From NCBI RefSeq assembly GCF_024380015.1, contig NZ_CP101508.1, positions 1,798,902 to 1,862,901 on the forward strand: DNA of 64,000 nt, given 5' to 3'. This document shows positions 52,333-62,667 of this stretch, one piece after another. The notes beneath the pieces are model-generated. The model saw only the letters and a list, made by a program, of their open reading frames with translations. It searched no databases and was not told the origin of the DNA. Made by a program: the position numbers and the translations under genes. Source of the DNA: Photobacterium atrarenae. GTDB taxonomy: Bacteria > Pseudomonadota > Gammaproteobacteria > Enterobacterales > Vibrionaceae. How positions within the stretch are numbered: the first letter of the stretch is position 1; each line of letters opens with the position of its first letter.

Positions 52333-53313
52333 TCACTGAATTGGAATTGTTATTTTTTGCTTCATCCGACTTTTACTCGGGAATAGTACCCCGCCCATCC
52401 CCAGCCGAGGCCCAAGGTGGCTCAGGCGGCATATAGGGAGACTCTGAATACCAGCAGATATTTTCCATTTTGCCTGTATTGATGGTGGCAAATAATGACT
52501 CGCCAGCCTGAAAAGTGTTTCTTTTAATCCATCATTATTCATCAGTGCGGAAAGGGTAGACTCGTTATCAATAACGACTTCAATCTCGATTGCTGATGAG
52601 ATGTCCCAGGCACGCTGGCCAATCATCGTACTGACACCCAGCCTCGCATGATTCCCTTCCGGGTTCACTCGCGTAGCAAGCTGAGTCTGCTCTTCGGCAT
52701 CTAAGCTTATCCACCGACCAACAAACTCGGTAATATGAATCTCACAACCGCTCACCTGCGCTAACATCGATTTGAGGCTTGACGTGTTGCGAATGTCGCC
52801 AGAAAAGAAACCACCAAAAAAAACGGAGATATCATCAATAGAGCCCGTGATAGACTTCAGCACATCATCAAATGTCGATTGATGCTGAGTAAGATACCTT
52901 TCGTAATCAATATGATACTGATACTTCTCCCATGCCCTGTATTGGAGAGATATTAGCCGGTGATTAAAAATATCGAAGAAATCACGCATTGCTGTGTCTT
53001 TATTTTTAACCCGTTCCAAAATGAGTTCTGTATAATGCCTTGGTAAAGCACCATTCGGGCCCGTCAGTCCCATCAAGTTCACATCGACAACGATCTTGCC
53101 ATCACTTTCATTACCCACACGGATCGAATCAATGACCGAGCCGGTAAACCCCAGGTGCTGAGGAATGGAAAACCTGATCGTTTCATTAACAGGCTGACAA
53201 TCAGTGCCAAACTCTGTTTCATCAGCGAGGGCATTTGTATATTTTTTCAGTGCATAAATGGTTCCGTAAAAGTCATCCGTATTCAGCGATGAAATCAGCT
53301 TTAGATTATTCAT
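52333..53313 (-). CDS. tssG: T6SS baseplate protein TssG
   Basis: The 326-residue protein carries TssG features: FSIPQHLGFTGSVIDSIRV, VNLMGLTGPNGALPRHYTEL, RDFFDIFNHRLISLQYRAWE and ARLGVSTMIGQRAWD. TssG forms the wedge of the baseplate with TssF, TssE and TssK. It overlaps tssF by 4 bp at its start. Confidence 0.95.
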   Translation of the reverse strand: MNNLKLISSLNTDDFYGTIYALKKYTNALADETEFGTDCQPVNETIRFSIPQHLGFTGSVIDSIRVGNESDGKIVVDVNLMGLTGPNGALPRHYTELILERVKNKDTAMRDFFDIFNHRLISLQYRAWEKYQYHIDYERYLTQHQSTFDDVLKSITGSIDDISVFFGGFFSGDIRNTSSLKSMLAQVSGCEIHITEFVGRWISLDAEEQTQLATRVNPEGNHARLGVSTMIGQRAWDISSAIEIEVVIDNESTLSALMNNDGLKETLFRLASHYLPPSIQAKWKISAGIQSLPICRLSHLGPRLGMGGVLFPSKSRMKQKITIPIQ

Positions 53314-55139
53314 AACAAGGCCTTCCCGCCTGCTTGTGCCGGCCAGCGATGATAAACCTGGTTACTGCCTCGTAATTTAGCACTCAAACGGCTAAAACTG
53401 TTGATTGCTGTAAACTGCGAGAAAAAGCTCGACAGCACAGTGCCGAAGAAGAATAAATTTATCCCTGATAAATCATTAGTACTAAACTCAATCAAGATCT
53501 CTGAGCCATGGCAAAAGCCAACCTTGCCATTTTGAACAACACGCGCATTGCATGGGCTTACTGACAAATCTGTAATGGACTCTATCAGGGCCTTACTTTG
53601 AGGTGTTTTCTCAAAATCATATAACCTCAACACTTCTTTAAGGGTGAGTAAGCCGTCCTTCCCCGAGAAATGATTTAGTGTTAAATGTTTTGAGAACTGC
53701 CACCTTGAGGATTCTTCAAAATCAGGTCTCACTGGGGGGGTCGGCGCAAAGAGACAATCAACCTTTCCGATCGAGTCTATTTTCTTCACCACAGACATCT
53801 TCGGTTGTCCACCACCATAAGGTAAACGAATAGGCAAGTTTCTATTGCTGCACTGCGCAGTGACTGCGACGATCCACTCTTCGTGTTCATCCGGTGAAAA
53901 TTCTTTGTCGAAGTTGTTGACAACATTCATATAGCATTCACAGCCCGGCTCTGAGTGTCCTCCTGCCCAATCACTGATTTCTCGTCTGATATGCCAGTAC
54001 ATTTCATTTTCGCAAAGGTAGTTACTCACTCCTTTGCCGTAAAACGGATTAACCCGCACTCGATTATCATTTTTATCAAACGCATCAACATTCTTGATAT
54101 AAACAACTTCATTAATTTCAGCTTCGTCGTACCTGGGTACCAGAAGATGTTCATTGATTGATGGCGCTAACGAAAAAGGCTCTAATTCTTGTTCAAACAA
54201 GTTGATAATTGGTGTGCACCCAAGCAGAATATTCTCTTCTGTCACTTGCTTTTGTAAAAAGTCATTAACATCATCGAAATAGAGATATAGATAGATCTCA
54301 TCAGTGTTGCTGAAATGGCTCTTTTCAAGCTCCGTAACCTCGAAAAACAAGAATTTCTCAGGGAAAATAAAGTTTTCAACGAGCAGGCGATAACCACTAA
54401 AACTCTGATTCTGATATGGGACAACTTGATGTTTCTCATCAAACCCGATGGGTTGTATATGTCTTGGTTGCAACAATGCCGTGATTTCACCACCATCTTC
54501 CGCTGCGAATGCAAGTCCAAGATTAGATTTAAATATCAGCTGATAAAGGGCAAGGCTCACCTGACTCGGACCGTTCAGATAAAATTTGAGTTTGCTGATA
54601 TCTAACTCTGAAAGGTGAACATTATCGAACTCAGTTTTCAACTTTAACTTTAAAACAGATTTCGTTGTTTTGGTGAACTTTGGATTAGGCGCTTTAAAAG
54701 GTGCATTCTCGAATGTTGCTTCAACAACTTCCACAGGCCACAACTCAGTGTCATAAGCTGTGGTGAACTTACACGGTTTAAATCCGTCCACGCTGGTTAC
54801 AACTTCACTACCCTTAGGCAGCTCAAGACAACTATCCGTAATATTCTGGGTCGACATTTTTATCATTGCCATAGAAGGAATTGGCGCATAAAAATCGGGA
54901 AAAAGTTGCCCAACCAGAGCTTCTGTTAACTGTGGAAAGGCATCATCAAGTGACCGTCGAGTCTGAGCTGTCAACAATGCAAAACTTTCGATAAGCCTGG
55001 AGACATGCGGATCCTCCATGTGTTCTTCACTCAACCGGAGACGCGTCGCAACTTTAGGATAACGCTTAGAAAACTCATCTCCCATATGGCGGATGTAAGC
55101 TAACTCACGATTGAAATACTTTAAAATCTCATCACTCAT
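53310..55139 (-). CDS. tssF: T6SS baseplate protein TssF
   Basis: The 609-residue protein matches TssF: YFNRELAYIRHMGDEFSKRY, SRLIESFALLTAQTRRSLDD, ALVGQLFPDFYAPIPSMAMI, and a C-terminal NLFFFGTVLSSFFSQFTAIN with RLSAKLRGSNQVYHRWPAQA GG. TssF is the main wedge subunit and binds TssG. It lies 2 bp after tssE and overlaps tssG. Confidence 0.95.
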   Translation of the reverse strand: MSDEILKYFNRELAYIRHMGDEFSKRYPKVATRLRLSEEHMEDPHVSRLIESFALLTAQTRRSLDDAFPQLTEALVGQLFPDFYAPIPSMAMIKMSTQNITDSCLELPKGSEVVTSVDGFKPCKFTTAYDTELWPVEVVEATFENAPFKAPNPKFTKTTKSVLKLKLKTEFDNVHLSELDISKLKFYLNGPSQVSLALYQLIFKSNLGLAFAAEDGGEITALLQPRHIQPIGFDEKHQVVPYQNQSFSGYRLLVENFIFPEKFLFFEVTELEKSHFSNTDEIYLYLYFDDVNDFLQKQVTEENILLGCTPIINLFEQELEPFSLAPSINEHLLVPRYDEAEINEVVYIKNVDAFDKNDNRVRVNPFYGKGVSNYLCENEMYWHIRREISDWAGGHSEPGCECYMNVVNNFDKEFSPDEHEEWIVAVTAQCSNRNLPIRLPYGGGQPKMSVVKKIDSIGKVDCLFAPTPPVRPDFEESSRWQFSKHLTLNHFSGKDGLLTLKEVLRLYDFEKTPQSKALIESITDLSVSPCNARVVQNGKVGFCHGSEILIEFSTNDLSGINLFFFGTVLSSFFSQFTAINSFSRLSAKLRGSNQVYHRWPAQAGGKALL

Positions 55140-55141
55140 AA

Positions 55142-55615
55142 TTATGACTCGCTTATTGTAAACCCTAGTGACACAGGCTCAACCTCAGAGTTAAAGGCAA
55201 TTTCTTCCGGTTCCGGCCGGGTATGAAGCAAAGCATGAATTCGCAACTTTAATGTCCGCTCAAGAGGCTGTTCCTCCTCAATGATAGAAACGGAAACATC
55301 AATAAACCTTGGCTCGAATTTTAAGATCGTTTCTTTTATCGTGGCACAGAGCCGTTCCTTACCGTCCATGCTGCTCAAGGGCATAGAGGAGAAGTCAGGT
55401 AAGCCATATGACAGCACTGACCTATCCAGCTCGCTTAAACTTTCAGGCCAAGTCAACCATTGCTTTTTAGCGTTCAAGAGATTTTCCAGATCTCTTCTGA
55501 CGCTATGCTTCATGTCACGCCAGGTAAAATAACTCAGCGAGTCACGCTCACTTTCCGGTGACTCATCTATTAATTTATCGATAAATGAAGGCTGCAATTG
55601 TCGATTTAAATTCAT
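55142..55615 (-). CDS. tssE: T6SS baseplate protein TssE
   Basis: The 157-residue gp25-like protein has SVRRDLENLLNAKKQWLTWP near residue 35 and YGLPDFSSMPLSS with the typical order of TssE, followed by IVKFEPR-like ETILKFEPRFIDVSVSI. It initiates sheath polymerisation. It is the next gene after tagJ with 18 bp between. Confidence 0.93.
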   Translation of the reverse strand: MNLNRQLQPSFIDKLIDESPESERDSLSYFTWRDMKHSVRRDLENLLNAKKQWLTWPESLSELDRSVLSYGLPDFSSMPLSSMDGKERLCATIKETILKFEPRFIDVSVSIIEEEQPLERTLKLRIHALLHTRPEPEEIAFNSEVEPVSLGFTISES

Positions 55616-55633
55616 GCCTGATGGCCCGCAAAA

Positions 55634-56425
55634 TTATACAGTGGATTTTTCAAGTCGTTTTATCTGCGATAGGGGCAAATCATCATCCCCAAACAGCATC
55701 ATTTTTTGCCCTTGCCCCACAAAGACATCACTCGCTAAATGCTCAACCCACTCCGTTTCCCGCGCCAGCTTGTGTTGATCTGTCAGGCTATTGAGGTAAG
55801 TCATCGGTATGAAAGCTTCTCCTTGCAAGCCCCCTTCAATATCTACCACAGCTTTACGCCAGACTATTTCGACCAGCGAAGAAACTGGTTGGAACTCAAG
55901 GCTTAAAATTGCATCAATTGGTACAAGGTAATAGTTACCATCCGTTCCAAAGAGCTCTAAATAGCCCCCCAGCGAATCATCAATGTCACGAAGTGTCGTG
56001 CTCTTCACCCCATCTACCGTTACTGCCGAAGACACACGGCTTTCTTCTAGTGCTCTGATAAATTGTAAGTATTCCTCAGAGTCTTCTTGAATATAGGACA
56101 ATCTTGACTTGAGTAAATTCTCCGAGCTTTGATCGCCACTGCGTATAATGACAGCACTTGCTTTTCCTTTAGAAAAGTCTTCTCTGGCCACAGCACTGCG
56201 AAGTAACTGTCGTAGATTGTTCGCCCCAGTCAAGTAATCTGGGTTTTGCTTAACAATTAAGTTCAGCTGTTGATCAGCGCGCTCATACTGGCCATCAATG
56301 CATAGCAATTCAATGAACGTACTTCTCAAGGTCGCGTCACTTGGACTAGATTTTAGAGCTTGAGTGATACAGTCAATTGCTTCAGATAATTGAGACTCCT
56401 GAATGAGCTCTTTGATTTTTTTCAT
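55634..56425 (-). CDS. tagJ: T6SS accessory protein TagJ (ImpE family)
   Basis: The 263-residue protein has an N-terminal tetratricopeptide-like helical part (LSEAIDCITQALKSSPSDAT, EYERADQQLNLIV-like) and the ImpE C-terminal domain (YYLVPIDAILSLEFQPVSSL, EAFIPMTYLNSLTD). In some T6SSs TagJ binds the TssB N-terminus and modulates ClpV recruitment. It follows the second tssC gene by 3 bp. Confidence 0.88.
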   Translation of the reverse strand: MKKIKELIQESQLSEAIDCITQALKSSPSDATLRSTFIELLCIDGQYERADQQLNLIVKQNPDYLTGANNLRQLLRSAVAREDFSKGKASAVIIRSGDQSSENLLKSRLSYIQEDSEEYLQFIRALEESRVSSAVTVDGVKSTTLRDIDDSLGGYLELFGTDGNYYLVPIDAILSLEFQPVSSLVEIVWRKAVVDIEGGLQGEAFIPMTYLNSLTDQHKLARETEWVEHLASDVFVGQGQKMMLFGDDDLPLSQIKRLEKSTV

Positions 56426-56428
56426 GCT

Positions 56429-57985
56429 TTATCCCGTAGTATAATTATTTGGTGAGAGTTCAGTGATAAGCCGCATACTGGACACCATTTCGTCTAACTG
56501 GAAATGCGGGCGAAGGTGAATAATGGAATAAAAATAACCAGTCCTTCCAGCATATTCACGAACTTTAATTTTAGCCTCGTTCAGCGGATATTTAGCCCTC
56601 ACTTCATCTGAAGCCTCATCTGAAGCAGTGGTATATTGAAACAGCCAACGCTGAAATTCATTCTCAAGTTCTTCGGCTGTATTATAAGAACCAATCTTGT
56701 CTCTACCCATCACTTTTATATAGTGCGCAAATCTAGATGCACATAATGTATATTGCAGCATAGACGACAATCTAGAGTTCACATTCGCACTTTCAGACTC
56801 ATATCTTCTGGGCTTATTAACAGAGGCATTACTATAAAAAGCAAGATACTCGGTCTGATACAACGCAGACAGAGGAATGAAACCACCATCCGACAGCTGT
56901 TTTTCCAGATGATCTCCAACCTGTAAGTCAACAGCAGGCTTGAGCATTTCTACATTTCTCGACAATTGGATTCGGCTTTTGGGGAGATTGAACACCAACC
57001 CACGCTTAAATTGCCCTGGCACAATGCCTCGAATTTGACTAAACCACCCCGACTCAGAGAATGCTTTCAACGTGACTGCAGCAAAAGCGTAAGCACCATT
57101 TCCCCACAAGTAATCTGTCTCGCTATTTTGAATTTTTTCATTGAAATAAAAGCACTCTCGCCGTGAACCATCTCGTTTATAAGGCTCCCGCATCAACATG
57201 CTTGGCACAACGATCCCCAGAAAACGAGAGTCTTCAGATTCTCTTAAACTTCTCCATTTAAAATATTCTGCTTGCGAAAACTGTGCGGCGATGTCTTTCA
57301 CATGAGCTAGATCTGAAAAGCGATCCACACCAAAGAGGGAAGGATCAGCAGCCGTAATAAATGGCGCAAATGCGGCAGCAGAAGCACTTGATATACCTTG
57401 TAATGTATCAATGTCATTACTTGACAAGCCAGAATGAGACTTATGAGATATTCGATAGTCTCCAAGCAATAAACCAAATGGCTCACCACCTGGCATAGTG
57501 AATTCATTGCTGTAGATTAATCTGAAAAAGTCACTTTGGTCAAAATCTATCGCTCGTCCGATATCACGGCTGAGTTCATGCCAGTTAAGGTTAATTATTT
57601 TAACCTTGCATGTCATCTCAGTTTCGCAGCCACTATTTTGCTCCGTCAGATAACGTATTCCTCGCCAGCTTGACTCTAATCTTTTAAAGTCTTCATAGTG
57701 TAAGATCTCATTAATTTGTTCGTTCAGCCTTTTATCAATCGACTCAATTGCCCGCCGCAACATAATCTTGATACGTTCAGCGGTTAAGTCAGATATATTT
57801 ATATCTGGCTCTTTCTCCAACCATATCCTCAGAGACAAGTGATCCTCGGTAGTTTTTAGAAAATTATCTAATAACTCCGATTGCGCGTACCAGATCTCTG
57901 CATGGCTCTCGCTATCAGTAAAGCTTGATAAATGATCTGTTTCGATAAATTTGATCGAGGACTGAATCAATTCACACCCATTCAT
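56429..57985 (-). CDS. Second TssC-family sheath protein (ImpD-like)
   Basis: The 518-residue protein is a clear TssC paralogue: YEDFKRLESSWRGIRYLTEQ, MPGGEPFGLLLGDYRISH, FAPFITAADPSLFGVDRFSD and SRFAHYIKVMGRDKIGSY. It differs widely from the TssC at 58023, so it is an old duplication, as in the Rhizobium imp locus (ImpC and ImpD side by side). It may cap or modify the sheath rather than build it. A stem-loop lies directly before its start codon. Confidence 0.9.
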   Translation of the reverse strand: MNGCELIQSSIKFIETDHLSSFTDSESHAEIWYAQSELLDNFLKTTEDHLSLRIWLEKEPDINISDLTAERIKIMLRRAIESIDKRLNEQINEILHYEDFKRLESSWRGIRYLTEQNSGCETEMTCKVKIINLNWHELSRDIGRAIDFDQSDFFRLIYSNEFTMPGGEPFGLLLGDYRISHKSHSGLSSNDIDTLQGISSASAAAFAPFITAADPSLFGVDRFSDLAHVKDIAAQFSQAEYFKWRSLRESEDSRFLGIVVPSMLMREPYKRDGSRRECFYFNEKIQNSETDYLWGNGAYAFAAVTLKAFSESGWFSQIRGIVPGQFKRGLVFNLPKSRIQLSRNVEMLKPAVDLQVGDHLEKQLSDGGFIPLSALYQTEYLAFYSNASVNKPRRYESESANVNSRLSSMLQYTLCASRFAHYIKVMGRDKIGSYNTAEELENEFQRWLFQYTTASDEASDEVRAKYPLNEAKIKVREYAGRTGYFYSIIHLRPHFQLDEMVSSMRLITELSPNNYTTG

Positions 57986-57988
57986 TAA

Positions 57989-58011
57989 GAAGCTGGTTTT
58001 ACACCAGCTTC
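57989..58011 (-). promoter_or_regulatory. Stem-loop between tssC and the second tssC gene
   Basis: A 9-bp inverted repeat (GAAGCTGGT / ACCAGCTTC) with a 5-base loop lies 12 bp after the tssC stop and 4 bp before the next ATG, with no T-run. An AGGA sequence sits on its 5' edge. It could stabilise the upstream mRNA or lower translation of the second tssC. Confidence 0.55.
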
Positions 58012-58022
58012 CTAATCAGTAG

Positions 58023-59513
58023 TTATCCAATATCTGGAATTTTTGCGACTAGACGTAAAGACGTTGTCAGTTCTTCCATCTGTAACCAAGGACGCAGCCA
58101 AGCAATCGCATTGTATACACCCGGCTGCCCCGGAATCTCTTTCACTTTTACTTTGGCATCAGCAAGCGGATATTTAGCACGGATTTCCTGCCCGCCACCT
58201 TCAGACGCATTCACATACGACAGGATCCAGCGATTCAGCCAAGCCTCAACTTCTTCCGCTTCCATGTAACTGCCAATCTTGTCACGCGCCATCACTTTCA
58301 GGTAATGCGCAAACCGGGACGTCGCCATCATATAGGGTAAGCGTGCCGAAATTGCCGCGTTCGCAGTCGCGTCCGGATTATTATGCTGCTCAGGCTTTTG
58401 ACAAGTTTGGGCACCGAAGAACACTGCATAGTTCGTATTCTTGTAGTGGCAAAGTGGCAGGAAGCCTAGTTTACCCAGTTCAGCTTCACGACGATCCGTA
58501 ATTCCGATTTCTGTCGGACATTTCAAGTCCGGATCGCCGTCATCACTCAAGAAAATGTGTGAAGGCAAATTGTCAACACGACCACCTCCTTCTGCACCAC
58601 GAATTGCGGTACAGAATCCGTACTTGGCAAAGGCGTCTGTCAGCTTGGCCCCCATCACATAAGAGGCATTCATCCAGCAGTAATCGTCATGATCTGCTTT
58701 TACAGACAGGCCCGACTCTTCATCGACCTGAAATTCTTCATATCGGAACGCTTCAACAGGTGCAGTAGCCTCACCATATGGTAAACGAGCAAGCACACGT
58801 GGCATCGTCAGGGTTACAAAGCGGGAGTCTGCACTTTCTCTGAACGAACGCCACTTTGTGTATTCAAGTGATTCGAAGACTTTCTCCAAGTCACGAGGCT
58901 TCGCAAGCTCAGTCCATTCATCAAAGCCGAACAAAGCTGGCGAGGCTGCTGATAAAAATGGCGAAAATCCGGCTGCGGCCACATTAGACATTAAACTCAA
59001 GGTTTCAATATCTTCAGGGTGGTTGGTAAACTCGTAATCACCGATAAGCGCGCCATAGGGTTCGCCACCCGGAGTACCAAACTCCGCTTCATAGACCTTT
59101 TTGAATATCTGGCTTTGATCAAACTCAACTGCCTTACTCAAATCTTTATGAAGCTCTTTTTTGCTCATATTGAGCATACGGATCTTCAGCGTCTGGCTGG
59201 TATTCGAGTTCATGACCAGGTAGTTCAGCCCACGCCAACTGCCCTCAAGCTTCTGTAATTGTTCATGGTGCATAATTTCAGCAAGTTGAGAAGAAATCGC
59301 TGTGTCAATTGCAGCAATCGCTTCTCTGAACGTGACAGTCAGGTTTTTATTCCAGGTAACAGTCCCCTTCAGCGCTTCTTGGGTAAGCGTACGCAGCAAT
59401 TCTTCGGCGCGGGAGCTATCTGTTTGTTTCGTTGCAGAAATAGCTTGCTCAAGCAGAGAGATGCTTTCCTCGGATCTATCCGTATCATGCGTAGTTAAAG
59501 TGCTAGTACTCAT
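58023..59513 (-). CDS. tssC: T6SS sheath large subunit TssC
   Basis: The 496-residue protein has the TssC/VipB pattern: [60 protein letters not shown], and the C-terminal [20 protein letters not shown] and [20 protein letters not shown]. With TssB it builds the contractile sheath. Its start overlaps the tssB stop by 4 bp (ATGA). Confidence 0.97.
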   Translation of the reverse strand: MSTSTLTTHDTDRSEESISLLEQAISATKQTDSSRAEELLRTLTQEALKGTVTWNKNLTVTFREAIAAIDTAISSQLAEIMHHEQLQKLEGSWRGLNYLVMNSNTSQTLKIRMLNMSKKELHKDLSKAVEFDQSQIFKKVYEAEFGTPGGEPYGALIGDYEFTNHPEDIETLSLMSNVAAAGFSPFLSAASPALFGFDEWTELAKPRDLEKVFESLEYTKWRSFRESADSRFVTLTMPRVLARLPYGEATAPVEAFRYEEFQVDEESGLSVKADHDDYCWMNASYVMGAKLTDAFAKYGFCTAIRGAEGGGRVDNLPSHIFLSDDGDPDLKCPTEIGITDRREAELGKLGFLPLCHYKNTNYAVFFGAQTCQKPEQHNNPDATANAAISARLPYMMATSRFAHYLKVMARDKIGSYMEAEEVEAWLNRWILSYVNASEGGGQEIRAKYPLADAKVKVKEIPGQPGVYNAIAWLRPWLQMEELTTSLRLVAKIPDIG

Positions 59514-60022
59514 TCTGACGGCTCCTTACTTCCTATGCTTAATTCATCAGACAGCTGTTGCAAATCCTTTGTATTGTTCAGCACTGACTCCAGCAAATTC
59601 TCTAACTCTTCAGAGCGATCAACTTTAGTCATCAGATCACGAAGCTTATTGCGGGTCTCCATCAGCTTACGTAATGGATCGACCTGGTTTACAATGGCAG
59701 CAGGTTCAAAGTCAGCCATTGATCTGAACTCTAAATCAACTTCAATGTCAGTTCCGTCATTGGCAAGTTTATTCTCTACCTTAAAACTAAGTTTAGGGTT
59801 CATCTTACCTAGTACATCGTCAAAGTTATCTCGATCAATTTGTATAAACCGACGATCTTTAATTGGTTTCAGTTCTTTCGTGTTTTGACCTGCAAAATCA
59901 CCCATCACACCAACAACAAACGCAAGTTCTTTCTTAACCGTAGAGCCTTCCGTTTCCACATCATAGGTGATATGTACTCTCGGCTTACGTACCCTTGATA
60001 ATTTCCCATGGATACTTTCCAT
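59510..60022 (-). CDS. tssB: T6SS sheath small subunit TssB
   Basis: The 170-residue protein is TssB/Vip[56 protein letters not shown] and a C-terminal coiled region ([20 protein letters not shown]) that would contact ClpV. It is translationally coupled to tssC. A 38-bp gap separates it from the true end of the tssA sequence. Confidence 0.97.
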   Translation of the reverse strand: MESIHGKLSRVRKPRVHITYDVETEGSTVKKELAFVVGVMGDFAGQNTKELKPIKDRRFIQIDRDNFDDVLGKMNPKLSFKVENKLANDGTDIEVDLEFRSMADFEPAAIVNQVDPLRKLMETRNKLRDLMTKVDRSEELENLLESVLNNTKDLQQLSDELSIGSKEPSE

Positions 60023-60060
60023 TTTACTCTCCCTTTCTAGTCAACCTGAAAAGATATACG

Positions 60061-61178
60061 CTATTCATCTGAGTTTGAAACAATACCAACAAGGCGGAAG
60101 TAACCTTTCCGAGCGTCCCCATCTGATATTAACTCTTCTAATAAATCCGGTAATGACATCGCACTCCAGCGAATGACTTGCTCAATACCGTAAGCCATCG
60201 GTGAATGTGGCTCTGTTTTTTAAAAAATTCGGCAATTAACTTTAAATTATCAATGGCATCGCTACGCGAATTAAGAGCCATGCTCAAGTCACTACGTCCA
60301 GCCATATGATCAACAACTTCATCCGACACTTCAGATAGCGGATTTTCATCATTTGGAGTCATAAAAAGTAACTTATCTGCTGCCAGATACTCCACTGTAT
60401 CTTTGCAAATATTCAACTTTTTCGTAATCTGAGAAGTTGGTACCGGTGTGCCACAAGCTCGGTCCATGACTGCAGATAACGCATCAAACTCTTGTATAGA
60501 AAATTCAATGTCTTTATACAAGGCCTGATAAAATTCAACGCTCGATGCCAAGACCGCATCATTAACATCTTTTAATGAAACTCCGCCTGCCGCAATTTTT
60601 TGCTGTCGTTTGTCTTGATCAAGGCGTTCAATATCAACAGCTTGTTCATATTCCCACAATGAAAAACATTTATCATTGTGAAGCTCAGTCAACGGTATAC
60701 AGCTGATTGGCATCAAAAGCGTACCTTCACCATCAACACCGTTGAGCCCAATCAAAGGAGAGATGCGAGTTTCCAAGCCATCCTCATCAGGCTCCGGGTA
60801 AAGGTCATCCCAAAATTCCTCAATCAGTAAACGAGCAACTTTAAAACCAGTACCCAGTCCCTTAAAACCATAATTTCTTGTGAGTCCCTCGATGTACCAG
60901 GCAGCATATTCAAGATCTTTTGCCTCGTTAGCAAGAAGCTCAGGGACTTGCCTAAGAATTTGACGCCATTTATCAGACAAACTTAATAGCGGCTCATTAT
61001 CAATAAGCGCTAATCTTTCTGCTGCACGAGCCTGATTCCTGACATCCTTCAACAGATAATAAGGTGAATGAGGCGATGTATCTGAACGGGGGTCATTACC
61101 CGTTTGACTCTCGGCAGAAATAGGTTTTAATACCCCTTCAAAATCAAGTTGAATGTTATCCATATCACTCACCAACAT
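60061..61178 (-). CDS. tssA: T6SS cap protein TssA, with a frameshift near its C-terminus
   Basis: The ImpA-type N-terminal domain is clear (YAAWYIEGLTRNYGFKGLGT, EFWDDLYPEPDEDGLETRIS, PLIGLNGVDGEGTLLMPIS). In the reading frame as given, translation stops at 60138 after IAEFFKKQSHIHRWLT, giving 346 residues. In another frame the DNA after the T6A6 run at 60216-60227 encodes TEPHSPMAYGIEQVIRWSAM, SLPDLLEELISD and GYFRLVGIVSNSDE up to a stop at 60061, the C-terminus expected of TssA. One extra base, an A in the run as read on the minus strand, would restore a protein of about 372 residues. Confidence 0.88.
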
Positions 61179-61186
61179 ATACCTGC

Positions 61187-61975
61187 TTATCGTTTCTTCT
61201 TAAAAATAGGGACTGTCGTTTCTAACCTGGTTTGGTGTACTTGTTCTGATACTTTCACCATGACACAAGTGACATTATCCGATGCCCCTCTCACCAGCGC
61301 TGAATGCATTAAAGCTAATACAGAATCATTCACCTCACTGGCGCGAAGGCAATCAGATATATGATGATGGTTTAACTCTTTTGTTAAACCATCGGAGCAA
61401 AGTAAGAACTTATCACCATCGCACAAAGTGTCTGATACTTCATCAATGTCTATCTCATATTCAACGCCTACAGCTCTGGTAATAACATTCGCCATAGGGT
61501 GCTGCTCTGCATTTTCCTCAGTCAAAATACCTTGATCTACCATATCCATGACTTGGCTGTGATCCCGTGTTTTTTGAACCAACTGATTATTTCGATAGAG
61601 ATAAATTCGGCTATCACCTGCCCAAAGGCAGTAAAAATGGCCATTCTGAATGAGCAATATTGCCACCGTGGTTCCGACAACTTCCCCATTTAACTCATTG
61701 ATTGAGTACTCTTTGATCTTGTAATTTGCTTCGGTAACAATATCTCGCAAAAGTACCGTATCAACATCTTTTTCGTTTACTTTACTCAAATGATGTTCAA
61801 TCAGTTCAACGAGTAATTTGCTGGCATAATCCCCCGCTTCATGCCCCCCCATCCCATCAGCAACAACCCAAACGCCATTGGCATCAGAGCAAAAAAAGGC
61901 ATCTTCATTATATGAGCGCACCTTGCCCTCATGACTTTTTGAGAATGATGAAAAGTTCAAACAATAGTCCACCAT
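61187..61975 (-). CDS. pppA: PP2C-family protein phosphatase PppA of the T6SS
   Basis: The 262-residue protein has PP2C motifs: GKVRSYNEDAFFCSDANGVW, VVADGMGGHEAGDYASKLL, and a late LLCSDGLTKELNHHHISD and RGASDNVTCVMVKVS. In Pseudomonas PppA opposes the kinase PpkA by dephosphorylating Fha1 and so dampens firing. No ppkA or fha gene is in the window. The ATG at 61975 overlaps the tagF stop (TGATG), which decides the start over upstream in-frame codons. Confidence 0.93.
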   Translation of the reverse strand: MVDYCLNFSSFSKSHEGKVRSYNEDAFFCSDANGVWVVADGMGGHEAGDYASKLLVELIEHHLSKVNEKDVDTVLLRDIVTEANYKIKEYSINELNGEVVGTTVAILLIQNGHFYCLWAGDSRIYLYRNNQLVQKTRDHSQVMDMVDQGILTEENAEQHPMANVITRAVGVEYEIDIDEVSDTLCDGDKFLLCSDGLTKELNHHHISDCLRASEVNDSVLALMHSALVRGASDNVTCVMVKVSEQVHQTRLETTVPIFKKKR

Positions 61976-62667
61976 CACCAACCCCATTTCTGCCATTTGC
62001 CGTCTAACATCGCAGAGAACTGTCCCACTAAAGGCAAGCCTGATGTGATTAATTTACACTTCTGAATTTTCTGTGATCCGCTGGTCCACCAAATACAGTA
62101 GTTATCGAAACTTGACTCAGCTAAGTGGTGTATAAAGTAGTCAGAATCTGACTCACTCTCATCAACTACAATCATGCCCTTTGAGTTACTGGTCATTATT
62201 CTTGGCGATGATGACACAGGCTCATCTTCAATCAGCCAGTCATTGTCACTGAATGTAGCGAGCCAAGGCTCCAGAGCATTTCCGTCGTCATACAGCTTAA
62301 GCAAGTGACGCTCAATCTTTAAACTCCAGTCTCGACTCATCCAGTAGTCATACGGGTTCTTGTTGACTTCTCGTACCGTGGTAAAAAAATAGTGCCTACC
62401 CACTTGGTCAACACTTGGCATCATGGTACCTATCACCGTCTTGTCACAGCAAACGCCCGGCGATAGCGAAAAATGCCACACAGGGCTGGTTAAAAAGGCG
62501 TCCAGCCATTGCTCTGCTAACTGCTCTTTACTCACTGCGAGTACTGACTGCAACCACTCGCTCCAAACTTCAGTAAATTCAACAGAGACATCATGATGAA
62601 TATAATCCCCACGCTCAGGCACTTTGCCAAAGTAGCCAAATTTAGATATTAAAGCCGTGCCGGACAT
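61975..62667 (-). CDS. tagF: T6SS regulator TagF
   Basis: The 230-residue protein begins SKFGYFGKVPERGDYIHHDV and has SPVWHFSLSPGVCCDKTVIG, MMPSVDQVGRHYFFTTVREV, the TagF pattern. TagF represses T6SS activity after translation by acting on Fha in Pseudomonas and Agrobacterium. It is cotranslated with tssM, overlapping it by 19 bp, and with pppA. Confidence 0.93.
   Translation of the reverse strand: MSGTALISKFGYFGKVPERGDYIHHDVSVEFTEVWSEWLQSVLAVSKEQLAEQWLDAFLTSPVWHFSLSPGVCCDKTVIGTMMPSVDQVGRHYFFTTVREVNKNPYDYWMSRDWSLKIERHLLKLYDDGNALEPWLATFSDNDWLIEDEPVSSSPRIMTSNSKGMIVVDESESDSDYFIHHLAESSFDNYCIWWTSGSQKIQKCKLITSGLPLVGQFSAMLDGKWQKWGW

Noticed and set aside
60216..60227. Classical programmed -1 frameshift in tssA
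   Set aside because: The T6A6 run is slippery, but in the reading phase used the codons are TTT TTT AAA AAA, not X XXY YYZ, and I see no clear downstream stimulatory structure. An indel or sequencing error is simpler; slippage stays possible.
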